Shown here: in pieces, positions 21,224 through 29,980 of the stretch
Layout of the letters: each line of letters opens with the position of its first letter
Position numbering within the stretch: position 1 is the stretch's first letter
NCBI RefSeq assembly: GCF_947331435.1
Contig: NZ_CAMZOF010000005.1
Span: 124,001-188,000, forward strand
Source of the DNA: Pelagibius sp. Alg239-R121
GTDB taxonomy: Bacteria > Pseudomonadota > Alphaproteobacteria > Kiloniellales > Kiloniellaceae
DNA: 64,000 bases
Direction of reading: 5' to 3'
Made by a program: the position numbers and the translations under genes
Notes under the pieces: generated by a model
Database searches by the model: none
The model's input: only the letters and a program-made list of their open reading frames with translations
Told to the model about the DNA's origin: nothing

Positions 21224-22732
21224 TTATTTCCAGATTGATTTCCCCGAGCCGGGAAGACCATATTCGGACCAGCGATGGTTGACTTTGTCGACTACTTTTT
21301 CGGACATAAGTATTTGTGTTCCCCATTCCCGCTTTGTCTCTGGCGGCCATTTGTCGGTCGCGTCCAAGCCGATTTTGGATCCCAGTCCGCTTTCCGGTGA
21401 GGCGAAGTCTAGGTAATCGATAGGGGTGTTTTCGATAACGGTGATATCGCGCGCCGGATCCATGCGGGTTGAGACGGCCCAGATCACGTCTTTCCAGTCC
21501 CGGGCATCGATATCGTGGTCCACGACGATCACCCACTTGGTGTACATGAACTGGCGCAGATAGGACCAAACGCCGAGCATGACCCGCTTGGCATGACCGG
21601 GATAGGCTTTCTTCATGGATACGACAGCGACACGGTAGCTGCAGCCCTCCGGCGGCAGCCAGAAGTCGACGATTTCAGGGAACTGCTGCTGTAGCAGGGG
21701 AATGAAGACCTCGTTCAAAGCCTCTCCCAGTATCGAGGGCTCGTCGGGTGGACGCCCGGTAAAGGTGCTTAGGTAGATCGGCTTACGGCGCATGGTTATG
21801 GCGGTCACGGTAAAGACCGGAAAAGATTCGACCGAATTGTAGTACCCCGTATGGTCGCCGTAGGGGCCTTCGTCACCGTAGTCGTCCAGGCTGACATGAC
21901 CTTCGAGCACGATCTCAGCCTGGGCTGGGACCTTCAGGGGGACGGTTTTGCAGTCCACCAGTTCGACCTTCTGGCCACGCAGCAATCCTGCAAAGTGATA
22001 TTCTGACAGGGTGTCGGGCACCGGGGTTACTGCCGCGATGATGGTTCCAGGATCCGCGCCGATCACCACTGCCGCCGGAAGAGGCTCGGTCTTTTCGCTC
22101 TTCCAGCGCTGATGGTGTTGGGCGCCCCCTCTGTGCTTGAGCCAGCGCATCAAGGTCCGGTTCCGGCCAAGCACCTGCATCCTGTAGATGCCAAGATTGA
22201 AATCGTCGGTTTTGCCCTTGCCCGGACCCTTCGTCACCACCAAGGGCCAGGTGATCAGTGGTGCCGGCTCGCCGGGCCAGCAAGTCTGGATAGGGATCTG
22301 CGAAAGATCAATATCATCTCCCTGAAGCACCACTTCCTGACAAGGCGCAGTGGAGACGGTCTTTGGCTTCATCGCCATAACGGTCTTCAGCAGGGGCAGG
22401 GAATCCCACGCTTCCTTGAGGCTGCCGGGCGGTTCGGGTTGGCGCAGGAACGCAAGGGTATCACCGACCTCGCGCAATTGGTCCGGCTCGCGTTCGATAC
22501 CCCAGGCCACCCGTTCAACCGTCCCAAAGAGGTTTGCCAGAACAGGCATGTCATAGGGAGAACCGTCGGCGCGCTGGACGTTCTCGAACAGGACAGCAGG
22601 GCCGCCTTCGGCCAGCAAGCGGGTCTGGATCTCGGTTATCTCCAGCTCGGCGCAGACAGGGGCCGAGACACGGGTCAGGCGGCCAGTCTCTTCAAGCCGG
22701 TCGATGAAATCGCGGAGCGAATTATATGGCAT
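21224..22732 (-). CDS. ubiD: UbiD-family decarboxylase (3-polyprenyl-4-hydroxybenzoate decarboxylase)
   Basis: Prenylated-FMN-dependent decarboxylase of ubiquinone synthesis, 502 residues. It begins [19 protein letters not shown], a standard UbiD N terminus, and includes YNLGIYRMQ-like [40 protein letters not shown], and the catalytic-region motif [16 protein letters not shown]. The C-terminal [20 protein letters not shown] is also typical. ATG 22732 is preferred over the in-frame codon at 22762. ubiA lies 6 kb away on the same strand. Other UbiD-family aromatic decarboxylases are possible but the length and motifs fit the ubiquinone enzyme. The flavin prenyltransferase ubiX is not in the window. 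Confidence 0.93.
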   Translation of the reverse strand: MPYNSLRDFIDRLEETGRLTRVSAPVCAELEITEIQTRLLAEGGPAVLFENVQRADGSPYDMPVLANLFGTVERVAWGIEREPDQLREVGDTLAFLRQPEPPGSLKEAWDSLPLLKTVMAMKPKTVSTAPCQEVVLQGDDIDLSQIPIQTCWPGEPAPLITWPLVVTKGPGKGKTDDFNLGIYRMQVLGRNRTLMRWLKHRGGAQHHQRWKSEKTEPLPAAVVIGADPGTIIAAVTPVPDTLSEYHFAGLLRGQKVELVDCKTVPLKVPAQAEIVLEGHVSLDDYGDEGPYGDHTGYYNSVESFPVFTVTAITMRRKPIYLSTFTGRPPDEPSILGEALNEVFIPLLQQQFPEIVDFWLPPEGCSYRVAVVSMKKAYPGHAKRVMLGVWSYLRQFMYTKWVIVVDHDIDARDWKDVIWAVSTRMDPARDITVIENTPIDYLDFASPESGLGSKIGLDATDKWPPETKREWGTQILMSEKVVDKVNHRWSEYGLPGSGKSIWK

Positions 22733-22798
22733 AGAGGTTCGAATCCTTGCGGACAGGTACAATCCGGCGGTACCCGGCGCAGTTTATGGAGGCATGGT

Positions 22799-23242
22799 CT
22801 AGTCGGGCTCGACGAGCAGTACAGTGCCTTCAATGGCCGTGACGCGCACCTTGCTTCCGGCCGGTAGGTCGCCGCCGCGAATTTTCCAGATAACACCGTC
22901 AATCTTCAGCTTGGCATGCCCGTCGACGATGGCGTCATCGATCGTGAAGCTGCGGTCCACGTACTGGGTTCCGCGGCGATTAAGATTGGGGGCGATGGCC
23001 TTGGCGGGATTGCGGCTTCTGTAAATCCGCCAAATTGCGACCGAGGCGACCGACAATACGGCGAAGACCAGGAGCTGATATTCCCAGTCGATACCCGGAA
23101 ACAGCATCAGAACAAAGCCGACGATCGCTGCCGACACACCCATCCAGATAAAGGCGGCACTGGGGGCGAAGACCTCGATGGCCGCAAAAGCGACCGCGGC
23201 GATCCACCAGTGCCAGAATTCGATTTGGTCGAAGCCGATCAT
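22799..23242 (-). CDS. NfeD-family membrane protein
   Basis: A 147-residue protein with three or four N-terminal hydrophobic segments (IAAVAFAAIEVFAPSAAFIW, ISAAIVGFVLMLFPGI-like, LLVFAVLSVASVAIW) and a C-terminal OB-fold (about 80-147) ending GSKVRVTAIEGTVLLVEPD. This is the short NfeD form that pairs with a stomatin-like protein. Its ATG overlaps the stop of the SPFH gene (ATGA), so the two are co-translated, as usual for NfeD-SPFH pairs involved in membrane microdomain organisation or membrane protein quality control. Confidence 0.9.
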   Translation of the reverse strand: MIGFDQIEFWHWWIAAVAFAAIEVFAPSAAFIWMGVSAAIVGFVLMLFPGIDWEYQLLVFAVLSVASVAIWRIYRSRNPAKAIAPNLNRRGTQYVDRSFTIDDAIVDGHAKLKIDGVIWKIRGGDLPAGSKVRVTAIEGTVLLVEPD

Positions 23243-24225
23243 CCTTCACCGCCTTCATTGTCCCACGGGCCGCGGCGGCGTTCTTCCTTCTTGGCTTCTC
23301 GCTCGGCAAGGGAATCTTTAGCGATTTCCGCGATACCGCCGATTGCCCCGATAACTCCGGCCGCGTCGACAGGCAGAAAGAATGTCTTCTGGTTGGGCGA
23401 ATTGGCGAACTGCCCCAGAGCGTCGACATAGCGCTGCGCCACGAAGTAGTTGATGGCATTGACATCGCCCTCGGCGATCGCGGAAGAAACCACTTCCGTC
23501 GCCTTGGCTTCCGCCTCGGCCTCACGCTCTCTGGCTTCCGCATCCTTGAAAGCGGCCTCCCGGCGGCCTTCGGCTTCCAGAACCGCGGCTTGCTTGGCAC
23601 CCTCGGCCTTGAGGATCTGGCCTTGCCGCTCGCCTTCGGCTTCCAGGATTGTCGCGCGCTTTTCACGCTCAGCCTTCATCTGGCGCGCCATGGAATCCAC
23701 CAGATCGCTGGGCGGCGTGATGTCCTTGATCTCGATTCTGGTAACCTTGACCCCCCAGGGTTCGGTCGCGTCGTCGACTACGGTCAACAGCTCCGCATTG
23801 ATTTTGTCGCGCTTTGAGAGCAGTTCGTCGAGGTCCATGGACCCCATGACGGTTCTGACGTTGGTCATGGTCAGATTGAGGATCGCGCGCTCGAGGTTCC
23901 GTACCTGATAGGCCGCATTTGCCGCATCCAGGACCTGATAGAAGACGACGCCGTCAACCTGGACCACCGCATTGTCTTTGGTGATGACTTCCTGGGACGG
24001 GACGTCCATGACCGTTTCCATCATGTTCAGTTCAGCACCGACTTTGTCGATAACCGGAACGATGAGATTAAGCCCGGGCGTGAGGGTCTTGGTATAGCGG
24101 CCAAAGCGCTCGACGGTGTACTCCATGCCCTGCGGAACGGATTTGACCCCCATGAAAATGAGGATGAGCGCGAAAACCACGACAACGATGACGAAGATGG
24201 AAAAGGCCGGGATATCAAACGGCAT
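23239..24225 (-). CDS. SPFH/Band-7 (stomatin-like, QmcA-type) membrane protein
   Basis: A 328-residue protein with one N-terminal membrane helix (FSIFVIVVVVFALILIFMGV), a Band-7 domain (VERFGRYTKTLTPGLNLIVP, EVITKDNAVVQVDGVVFYQV) and a long Ala/Glu/Lys-rich coiled coil (about 190-270) with repeated AEGERQGQILKAEG-like units. It ends in a charged tail. Proteins of this kind form large membrane-bound oligomers, often with FtsH or NfeD partners; the NfeD partner follows directly. Start ATG 24225 has GAGAGAG upstream; a GTG at 24231 is in frame. The name QmcA is suggested by similarity but not proven. Confidence 0.9.
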   Translation of the reverse strand: MPFDIPAFSIFVIVVVVFALILIFMGVKSVPQGMEYTVERFGRYTKTLTPGLNLIVPVIDKVGAELNMMETVMDVPSQEVITKDNAVVQVDGVVFYQVLDAANAAYQVRNLERAILNLTMTNVRTVMGSMDLDELLSKRDKINAELLTVVDDATEPWGVKVTRIEIKDITPPSDLVDSMARQMKAEREKRATILEAEGERQGQILKAEGAKQAAVLEAEGRREAAFKDAEAREREAEAEAKATEVVSSAIAEGDVNAINYFVAQRYVDALGQFANSPNQKTFFLPVDAAGVIGAIGGIAEIAKDSLAEREAKKEERRRGPWDNEGGEG

Positions 24226-24794
24226 ATGCACTCTCTCTAGATACGGCCCAGGAAGACGGGCTGTGGAAATTCACTTCATGTGCCGCTTTCGGCGGTACCA
24301 TTGCAGGCGGGATATTACCGGCATCCGTGCGTGCGCGAAAGCGTTTGACTGAGAAGGGATTGCTGTCAGGGGCGGCTCGGACGCGGAAGAGTTGAGTTTA
24401 AGTCGCTATTTTCACTCGGTTTTTGCCCAAAATCCGCCGTATTTCCGCCCTCATTACGCCTAAAGAAGAGCTGAAATAATAATGGTAAAGTCCGGGATGA
24501 GCACTAGCGCCGGGCGATAAATTACCCGTCAACTCAGGGTCGTGCCGTAAGCTTTTGACTTATGGGGATTTTGCCCTGGCGAAATTTTTCGGCTACGGGG
24601 GCAATCTACAGAAGAAAGCAATAATCGAGGTATGTTTTTTTTTCAAGGCAGAAAGGTTCATGAAGGGTTTATTTGTTACTATTACAAATATGTGAATTGG
24701 AATAAGATTCCATGAGGTTATGGTGAGAGACGACGGTTTACGTCGGCTAGACCGTGCCGGACCAAATAGGCGAAGCAACGTCTGAGAAGAAGAC
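24226..24794. other. intergenic region between the SPFH gene and DUF4170
   Basis: About 570 bases between divergent genes, so both promoters should lie here. Base composition is clearly more AT-rich than the surroundings between 24600 and 24720, with a run of nine T at 24635-24643. I see no convincing gene, tRNA or stable hairpin. A CGACG/CGTCG short inverted repeat lies near 24728-24744 close to the DUF4170 start. Confidence 0.4.
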
Positions 24795-25007
24795 ATGGCG
24801 CAATTTTACGTAGTTGGTGGCGAGTACGTCGATACCCGGTTTCAGGATGCAGTGGGTGGCGACGAACAGTGGATCGGGCCGTTTGGGAATTACGAAGCGG
24901 CAAAGGAAGAGTGGGCGAAACGAGCGTGGCTGACGGTTGACGACTGTGCGACCCGCTATCGTATCGAACGCATCGACCCCGACGCACCGCCGCTCTGCAC
25001 CGACTGA
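24795..25007 (+). CDS. DUF4170 protein
   Basis: A 70-residue soluble protein starting MAQFYVVGGEYVDTRF and containing GPFGNYEAAKEEWAKRAWLT and YRIERID, which I recognise as the DUF4170 family found in alphaproteobacteria. GAAGAAG precedes the ATG at suitable distance. In many relatives DUF4170 is encoded next to the DUF374 acyltransferase, waaA and lpxK genes; here it stands 12 kb away from them. The fold may be a small alpha/beta sandwich, but no function is known to me. Confidence 0.85.
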   Translation: MAQFYVVGGEYVDTRFQDAVGGDEQWIGPFGNYEAAKEEWAKRAWLTVDDCATRYRIERIDPDAPPLCTD

Positions 25008-25023
25008 ACATTAGATCCTGATT

Positions 25024-25833
25024 TTGCCTTGGCCTTTACCAAGCGGTAAGGCTGCGCGGCTCGAACTCGCGAAGGGTTACCCCTACGCAGCGCCGTCGTC
25101 GTCCTATCTGTTCCGCCGCGGCGCTGCTGAACTGTCGCCCCCACTCCATTGGCCGGAAAATTCCTTTGAAGGCCGCACTCCTGTTATCGCTCACGGCTCG
25201 AACCGCGCCCCCGAACAGCTGGCGCGCAAGTACACAGGGCTATCCGGTTCTCAAGAAACCGCGACTCCTTCGTCGGCATCCGGTGTCGAGGAAATCCCCG
25301 TTACACTCACCCGGCTGCACGACTATGAAGTGGTTTATTCGGCACATATGACCCGCTACGGCGCGGTTGCGGCCAATCTACAGCACGCACCGGGGGCGGT
25401 CGTCGAGATCTTCATCACCTGGCTGAACGAACCTCAGTTGCAGCGTATGCACGACACCGAGCTGGGAGGTGAAATTTACCGTTTCGGCCGCCTGCGGGCT
25501 GTAAAACTGGAACAGCCCGCTGGACCTTTGCCGCCCTTGGAGAGTGTTTTCGTTTATTTGAGCAGTGCCGGTTGCCTGCGGGTGCAAAACCTGCCGGCCG
25601 GAATCGCCGCGATACCGGCTGCGGCACGGCGTTTTCCTGCTCTGAGCCAGCTTGATGCCCTCGAATCCGTCCGGAGCCGTTTATACCCCGATCGTGCGCT
25701 TGATGATGTCATCCTGGACGTCATCGCCGATCCGCAATTTCGCCGCTCGACCATCGATGCCCTACGCGCTGATGCGGTTCCGCTCGAGGCGCCTCATTTC
25801 GAATTTCTGGATCCGCGACCCTCTGACAGCTAG
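25024..25833 (+). CDS. conserved-looking protein with gamma-glutamylcyclotransferase-like layout
   Basis: A 269-residue soluble protein. I do not recognise a named family, but the middle resembles the gamma-glutamylcyclotransferase fold: VIAHGSNRAPEQLARKYTG near residue 55 is like the YGSN phosphate-binding-type turn, and YGAVAANLQHAPGAVVEIFI, LNEPQLQRMHDTE and GEIYRFGRL follow in the order expected (G-x-A, V-x-G-like strand, helix, acidic residue, Y). The N-terminal 50 residues and the C-terminal Arg/Asp-rich helices are outside that fold. The start is TTG 25024 without a clear ribosome site, 16 bases after DUF4170; a later start is possible. Activity is unproven. Confidence 0.6.
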   Translation: MPWPLPSGKAARLELAKGYPYAAPSSSYLFRRGAAELSPPLHWPENSFEGRTPVIAHGSNRAPEQLARKYTGLSGSQETATPSSASGVEEIPVTLTRLHDYEVVYSAHMTRYGAVAANLQHAPGAVVEIFITWLNEPQLQRMHDTELGGEIYRFGRLRAVKLEQPAGPLPPLESVFVYLSSAGCLRVQNLPAGIAAIPAAARRFPALSQLDALESVRSRLYPDRALDDVILDVIADPQFRRSTIDALRADAVPLEAPHFEFLDPRPSDS

Positions 25834-26051
25834 ATTCCTTTCTGTCGACGGAGGGTTAGAATTTGAGGCTCAAGGCCTCGAGTTCACCGGCAGGCGTGAG
25901 TATTTCCGCCAACAATGACCTCAGCCTGCTCTGATTGCATGGATGGCATGCGGGTGAGCGCAAAGAATTTGATTGCTTTTCGCCGCAGCTCTCTCTATAT
26001 CCGCCGCTCCTGGCATTGCCTGGGTCATCTACTGGTTGGGGAGGACGGACT

Positions 26052-26558
26052 ATGTCCAATGTACACGCCCTCTTCCAATTGGGGATGGACTTGGACGACG
26101 TTTCAAGCACCACCCAAACGGAAGACTTAACTTTCGAGTGCCAGGCATTGCCTGATACACACGCTCAAAACGACAATGAAGACCGCAAGGACTTCTTTAT
26201 CGAACGCGATGGCGAACGCTTCGCGGGAACGCACCTGATTATCGACCTGATGCAGGCCGAGCGCCTCGACGACCTCGAATACGTCGAAGAGACGCTGCGT
26301 GAATGCGTGACGGCCGCCGGTGCGACCCTGCTGCATATCCACCTGCATCATTTCACGCCCAATGGCGGCGTGTCGGGTGTCGCGGTTCTCGCCGAATCCC
26401 ATATCTCCATCCACAGCTGGCCGGAGTGCGGCTACGCGGCGCTGGACGTCTTCATGTGCGGTGACGCACAACCGCACAAGGCGGTGGAAGTCCTGCGCAA
26501 GGCGTTTCAGCCTGATCGGGTCAAGGTGGAGGAGCACCGCCGGGGCCGCGAGGTATGA
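26052..26558 (+). CDS. speD: S-adenosylmethionine decarboxylase proenzyme
   Basis: Makes decarboxylated AdoMet, the aminopropyl donor for spermidine. The 168-residue proenzyme self-cleaves to create a pyruvoyl group; the cleavage site is the Glu-Ser pair in LAESHISIHSWPE, with Ser116 as the pyruvoyl precursor. THLIIDLMQAERLDD and the LDVFMCGDA segment with the conserved Cys are also present. ATG 26052 is chosen because GGGGAGGACGG precedes it; the frame extends upstream without family similarity. An N-terminal extension of about 50 acidic residues precedes the conserved core. Its stop overlaps speE by four bases. Confidence 0.95.
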   Translation: MSNVHALFQLGMDLDDVSSTTQTEDLTFECQALPDTHAQNDNEDRKDFFIERDGERFAGTHLIIDLMQAERLDDLEYVEETLRECVTAAGATLLHIHLHHFTPNGGVSGVAVLAESHISIHSWPECGYAALDVFMCGDAQPHKAVEVLRKAFQPDRVKVEEHRRGREV

Positions 26559-27403
26559 GCGGCTGGGTTGAAGAAACCCTGCACGACGATCTGCACGTCA
26601 AACTGAAGATCGACAGGATTCTCTTCGACAGCCAGACCGAACATCAGCATTTGGTGATCTTCGAGAACGAGACCTTCGGGCGGGTCATGGCGCTGGACGG
26701 CGTCATGCAGACGACCGAGAAAGACGAGTTCATCTATCACGAGATGTTAACGCATCTGCCGATCTATGCCCACGGCGCTGTCCGAAAGGTGCTGATCATC
26801 GGCGGCGGCGACGGCGGAATGCTGGAAGAGGCGCTTAAGCACTCTGCGATCGAAAAAGTCACCATGGTGGAGATCGACCGCAGTGTCGTCGATCTCTGCA
26901 CGACTCACCTGCCTTCGATTTCAAACGGTGCCTTCGATGATCCCAGGACCGATCTGGTGATTGCCGACGGGCGCGACTTCGTGGCGAACTGCGAAGAGCG
27001 CTACGATCTGGTGATCATAGATTCCACGGATCCCATCGGTCCGGGCGCGGTCCTCTTTACCGAAACCTTCTATCGAGACTGCCGCGGCTGTCTCACCGAA
27101 GGCGGTATCCTGGTGACACAGAATGGCGTTCCCTTCATGCAGGGTGAGGAGCTGACTTCGTCAGTCTCGTTTTTCCGGGGACTGTTCGACGACGCCACCT
27201 GCTACCTGGCGACCGTCCCGACCTATGTCGGTGGACCTATGGCGTTCGGCTGGGCGACGGATAATCCGGACTTGCGGACAACCGCGCTGACCGAGCTCGA
27301 GTCTCGGTTCAAATCCGATCCCGTGGAAGCACGATACTATTCGCCGGAGGTTCATCAGGGGGCTTTTGCTCTTCCGCCTTACGTATCCGAACTGATCCGC
27401 TGA
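26555..27403 (+). CDS. speE: spermidine synthase (polyamine aminopropyltransferase)
   Basis: Transfers the aminopropyl group from decarboxylated AdoMet to putrescine. The 282-residue protein shows the family's AdoMet-binding motif IIGGGDGGMLEEALKH, the acidic MVEIDRSVVDLC turn and the catalytic DLVIIDSTDPIGPGAVLFT loop, with FYRDC and QNGVPFMQ following. An N-terminal beta hairpin domain (EHQHLVIFENETFGRVMALD) is present. Translational coupling with speD (ATGA) makes the two genes one operon, giving the last steps of spermidine synthesis; the ornithine decarboxylase is not in the window. Confidence 0.97.
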   Translation: MSGWVEETLHDDLHVKLKIDRILFDSQTEHQHLVIFENETFGRVMALDGVMQTTEKDEFIYHEMLTHLPIYAHGAVRKVLIIGGGDGGMLEEALKHSAIEKVTMVEIDRSVVDLCTTHLPSISNGAFDDPRTDLVIADGRDFVANCEERYDLVIIDSTDPIGPGAVLFTETFYRDCRGCLTEGGILVTQNGVPFMQGEELTSSVSFFRGLFDDATCYLATVPTYVGGPMAFGWATDNPDLRTTALTELESRFKSDPVEARYYSPEVHQGAFALPPYVSELIR

Positions 27404-27414
27404 CCCAAACTCAG

Positions 27415-28080
27415 TCAGGCCTCAGCTGACACCTGCCAAACTATGGCATTGCGGACATCTGTGTCCTCGAGTTCACGGGTGGTTTTCACTGCGTAGGAAA
27501 TCACCCGTTCCAGGCCGGATTTGGGCAGATAACTCCGGCTCGGATCGCCCAGAAGCACTGTGGCGCCGCTTGCGGCCAGCATCCTAAGCCAGGTGATTGT
27601 CCGGCTCGCCATGGGTTCCTCGTAGCAAACGTCACCGGCAAGAACGAGATCCCAACCGGCATTTTCGCGTCCGATATAGTCTTCAAGGGCGACGTCGATT
27701 TTTACACCGTTCTCTTTGGCGTTCAGACAAAGGGCGGCAACCGCAAAGCGATCGATGTCGACGGCCTCAACGCGGCTTGCGCCGGACTGCATGGCTGCGA
27801 TGGCTTGAAGGCCTGAACCAGAGGCAAAATCCAGGACGCGTTTTCCTGAAACTTTCGCCGGGTGATCCAACAGGTATCTTGCCAGGGCCTGACCACCCGC
27901 CCAGGCAAATGCCCAAAAGGGCGGTGGCAGATTCTTTGCGGCGAGCTCTTCTTCTGTTGCCTGCCAGATGGGCGAGATCTCGCTCGCGAGAAAAAGACGG
28001 ATTTCCGGGATCAGCGGTGCGGTCAGGAGCGCCGTGTTCGCACGCACGAACTGCGTTTCTTTGGTAAGATCGGGCAGCAT
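27415..28080 (-). CDS. class I SAM-dependent methyltransferase (lysine-methyltransferase-like)
   Basis: A 221-residue Rossmann-fold methyltransferase. Motif I is VLDFASGSGLQAIAAMQSGA, the acidic motif II is VEAVDIDRFAV, and DLVLAGDVCYEEP is the post-motif loop characteristic of the METTL16/nicotinamide-N-methyltransferase-like group that includes ETFB lysine methyltransferases. PPFWAFAWAGGQALARYLLD before motif I also fits. The substrate is probably a protein lysine, by family resemblance only. It lies 25 bases downstream of ubiA on the same strand, so it may be co-transcribed with it; it converges with speE. Confidence 0.8.
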   Translation of the reverse strand: MLPDLTKETQFVRANTALLTAPLIPEIRLFLASEISPIWQATEEELAAKNLPPPFWAFAWAGGQALARYLLDHPAKVSGKRVLDFASGSGLQAIAAMQSGASRVEAVDIDRFAVAALCLNAKENGVKIDVALEDYIGRENAGWDLVLAGDVCYEEPMASRTITWLRMLAASGATVLLGDPSRSYLPKSGLERVISYAVKTTRELEDTDVRNAIVWQVSAEA

Positions 28081-28105
28081 ACCGATTTTCTGTCCGCTGC
28101 CGGAT

Positions 28106-29062
28106 CTAAATGCCGTTGGAAACGAGCAGGCCGACGAACAGGATCCATCCCACCTGCCTGTTTGACTTAAACTTGCTTAGGCAATCATGCGGGTCATCCA
28201 TATCCAGGGTCACGATCTGCCAGCAAAAATGTGCGCTGACGGCTGCCAGTGCGAGCCAGTAGGGCCAGGGAAGTTCCAGGCTGGTCCCGGCTGCGGCCAA
28301 CATTAAGCTGGTAAGCGCATAAAACAGCCAAAGCCATGGTTTGGTCGCGTTGCCGAACTTGAGCGCGGTGGACTTCACACCGATCAGCGCATCGTCTTCC
28401 TTGTCCTGGTGGGCGTAGATAGTATCGTAACCCAGAGTCCAGGCGATTCCGGCCGCATAAAGGATCAGGGCTGGCCAGTCCAGCCCGGCTTGAACGACGG
28501 CCCAACCAACCAGCGCGCCCCAATTGAAGGTCAGTCCCAGCCAGGCCTGCGGCCAATAGGTGATCCGCTTCATGAACGGATAGGTGAAGACCAGCAGCAG
28601 TGACGCCACGCCGACGGCCACCGCGTAGAAATTGAACTGAAGCAGGATGATCAGGCCGATAAACAGCTGCAGGCCCAGGAACGCAATGGCCTGTCGTGTC
28701 GTGACCTGACCGCTGGGGATGGGGCGGTCGGACGTGCGTGCGACCTTGATGTCGAAGTCACGGTCCACGATATCGTTAAAGGTGCAGCCCGCGCCGCGCA
28801 TAACCAGGGCGCCGGCACCGAACAGCAACAGCAGCCACAGGAACGTTCCGTAGGGCAGGTCGGTGCCCGGCACCGAGACCGCCATGGCAAGGCTCCACCA
28901 GCAGGGAAACAGCAAAAGCCAGACACCGATCGGCCGGTCGAGCCGGGCGAGCTTGATGTAGGGCCAGACGGATTTGGGTGTCAGGCGCAAGGTCCAGTGG
29001 CTTCGGACGATATCGCTTTTGATCGTCGTGTCATTCACCGTTGCGTTTCCTGTGCTGCGCAT
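28106..29062 (-). CDS. ubiA: 4-hydroxybenzoate polyprenyltransferase
   Basis: Integral membrane prenyltransferase (318 residues, about nine hydrophobic segments) that attaches the polyprenyl tail to 4-hydroxybenzoate in ubiquinone synthesis. The two Asp-rich metal/diphosphate sites are GCTFNDIVDRDFDIKVARTS and YDTIYAHQDKEDD, both intact. KLARLDRPIGVWLLLFPCWW near the start is the standard UbiA opening. ATG 29062 begins a short hydrophilic N-terminal extension. It is divergent from rsmE, whose start is 60 bases away. With ubiD in the same window, two ubiquinone steps are covered. Confidence 0.95.
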   Translation of the reverse strand: MRSTGNATVNDTTIKSDIVRSHWTLRLTPKSVWPYIKLARLDRPIGVWLLLFPCWWSLAMAVSVPGTDLPYGTFLWLLLLFGAGALVMRGAGCTFNDIVDRDFDIKVARTSDRPIPSGQVTTRQAIAFLGLQLFIGLIILLQFNFYAVAVGVASLLLVFTYPFMKRITYWPQAWLGLTFNWGALVGWAVVQAGLDWPALILYAAGIAWTLGYDTIYAHQDKEDDALIGVKSTALKFGNATKPWLWLFYALTSLMLAAAGTSLELPWPYWLALAAVSAHFCWQIVTLDMDDPHDCLSKFKSNRQVGWILFVGLLVSNGI

Positions 29063-29122
29063 GGCCTATTCTTTACTCCCCCTGCGAGCTCACGAAAAGC
29101 CCATAGGAAAGCCGGTAGTACC

Positions 29123-29905
29123 ATGGCCGCGAAAATTGAGACCAGACTGCATATTGACGCACCACTTGAATCGGGAACGGCTGTCGGGCTTGACCACGCC
29201 GCATCGCACTTTCTGCGTTCGGTCCTGCGCCTGAAGCCTGGGGCGATGCTCGCGGTCTTCAACGGTCGGGATGGCGAATGGTCGGCCCGCATCGATGGCA
29301 TCGGGAAAGGCTGGTGCTCGCTGGAGGTGATCGAATTGCGCCGAAGGCCAGAGCCAGAACCCGATCTCTGGCTGGTATTTGCGCCAATCAAGCGGGCACG
29401 CCTCGACTTTGTCGCTGAAAAAGCTGTCGAGCTCGGCTGTTCGCTCCTACAACCGGTGTTTACCCGCTACACAGACGTCTCCCGGGTCAACAGCGAACGG
29501 CTTGCCGCCAACGCGCGCGAAGCAGCCGAGCAGTGCGAGCGCATGAGCCTGCCGGCGGTTCGAGACGTGATTTCGCTCGACGCACTTATTGATAGCTGGC
29601 CAGCTGATCGGCGGATGCTGCTCTGCGCGGAATCGGGGGTGGCGCAGCCGGTCGCCGACGCCTTGCACGAAGTTCGTGCTGAAGACAGCCAAGCGGGCAG
29701 GGCGCCGTGGGCCGTGATGACCGGTCCTGAGGGAGGCTTTACTAAAGGTGAACTTGACGCCTTAACAAAACTGCCCTTTGTTACGTCTGTCGGCCTTGGA
29801 CCACGTATCCTCAGGGCCGATACCGCTGCCGTAGCGGCGCTTGCCTGTTGGCAGGCTGTGCTTGGCGATTGGGAAAAACGGCCGCCGCATCGAACGGATG
29901 CTTGA
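29123..29905 (+). CDS. rsmE: 16S rRNA (uracil1498-N3)-methyltransferase
   Basis: SPOUT-class methyltransferase of 260 residues that methylates U1498 of 16S rRNA. An N-terminal PUA-like domain (about 1-75, with LDHAASHFLRSVLRLKPG) is followed by the knotted catalytic domain: AEKAVELGCSLLQPVFTRYT, the AdoMet-binding GPEGGFTKGE and LGPRILRADTAAVAALA, which form the trefoil knot. ATG 29123 is chosen because the PUA region begins there; the frame runs further upstream into the ubiA promoter region. gshA follows after 75 bases on the same strand, so the two may share a transcript. Confidence 0.95.
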   Translation: MAAKIETRLHIDAPLESGTAVGLDHAASHFLRSVLRLKPGAMLAVFNGRDGEWSARIDGIGKGWCSLEVIELRRRPEPEPDLWLVFAPIKRARLDFVAEKAVELGCSLLQPVFTRYTDVSRVNSERLAANAREAAEQCERMSLPAVRDVISLDALIDSWPADRRMLLCAESGVAQPVADALHEVRAEDSQAGRAPWAVMTGPEGGFTKGELDALTKLPFVTSVGLGPRILRADTAAVAALACWQAVLGDWEKRPPHRTDA

Positions 29906-29980
29906 TTGACGGCTAAAGCGTAACAATGTGCTGCAGGATCGTGGCTCGGCCGCGAATCGATTTATCAGCTGGGGAAGTTA

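Noticed and set aside
22735-22750. GGTTCGAATCC-like T-arm sequence at the ubiD start
   Set aside because: It resembles a tRNA T loop, but the rest of a cloverleaf would have to lie inside the ubiD coding region, and no acceptor stem or CCA is visible.
24593-24796. 67-codon minus-strand frame in the AT-rich gap before DUF4170
   Set aside because: Its low-complexity translation comes from the poly-T run and AT-rich DNA; no start site.
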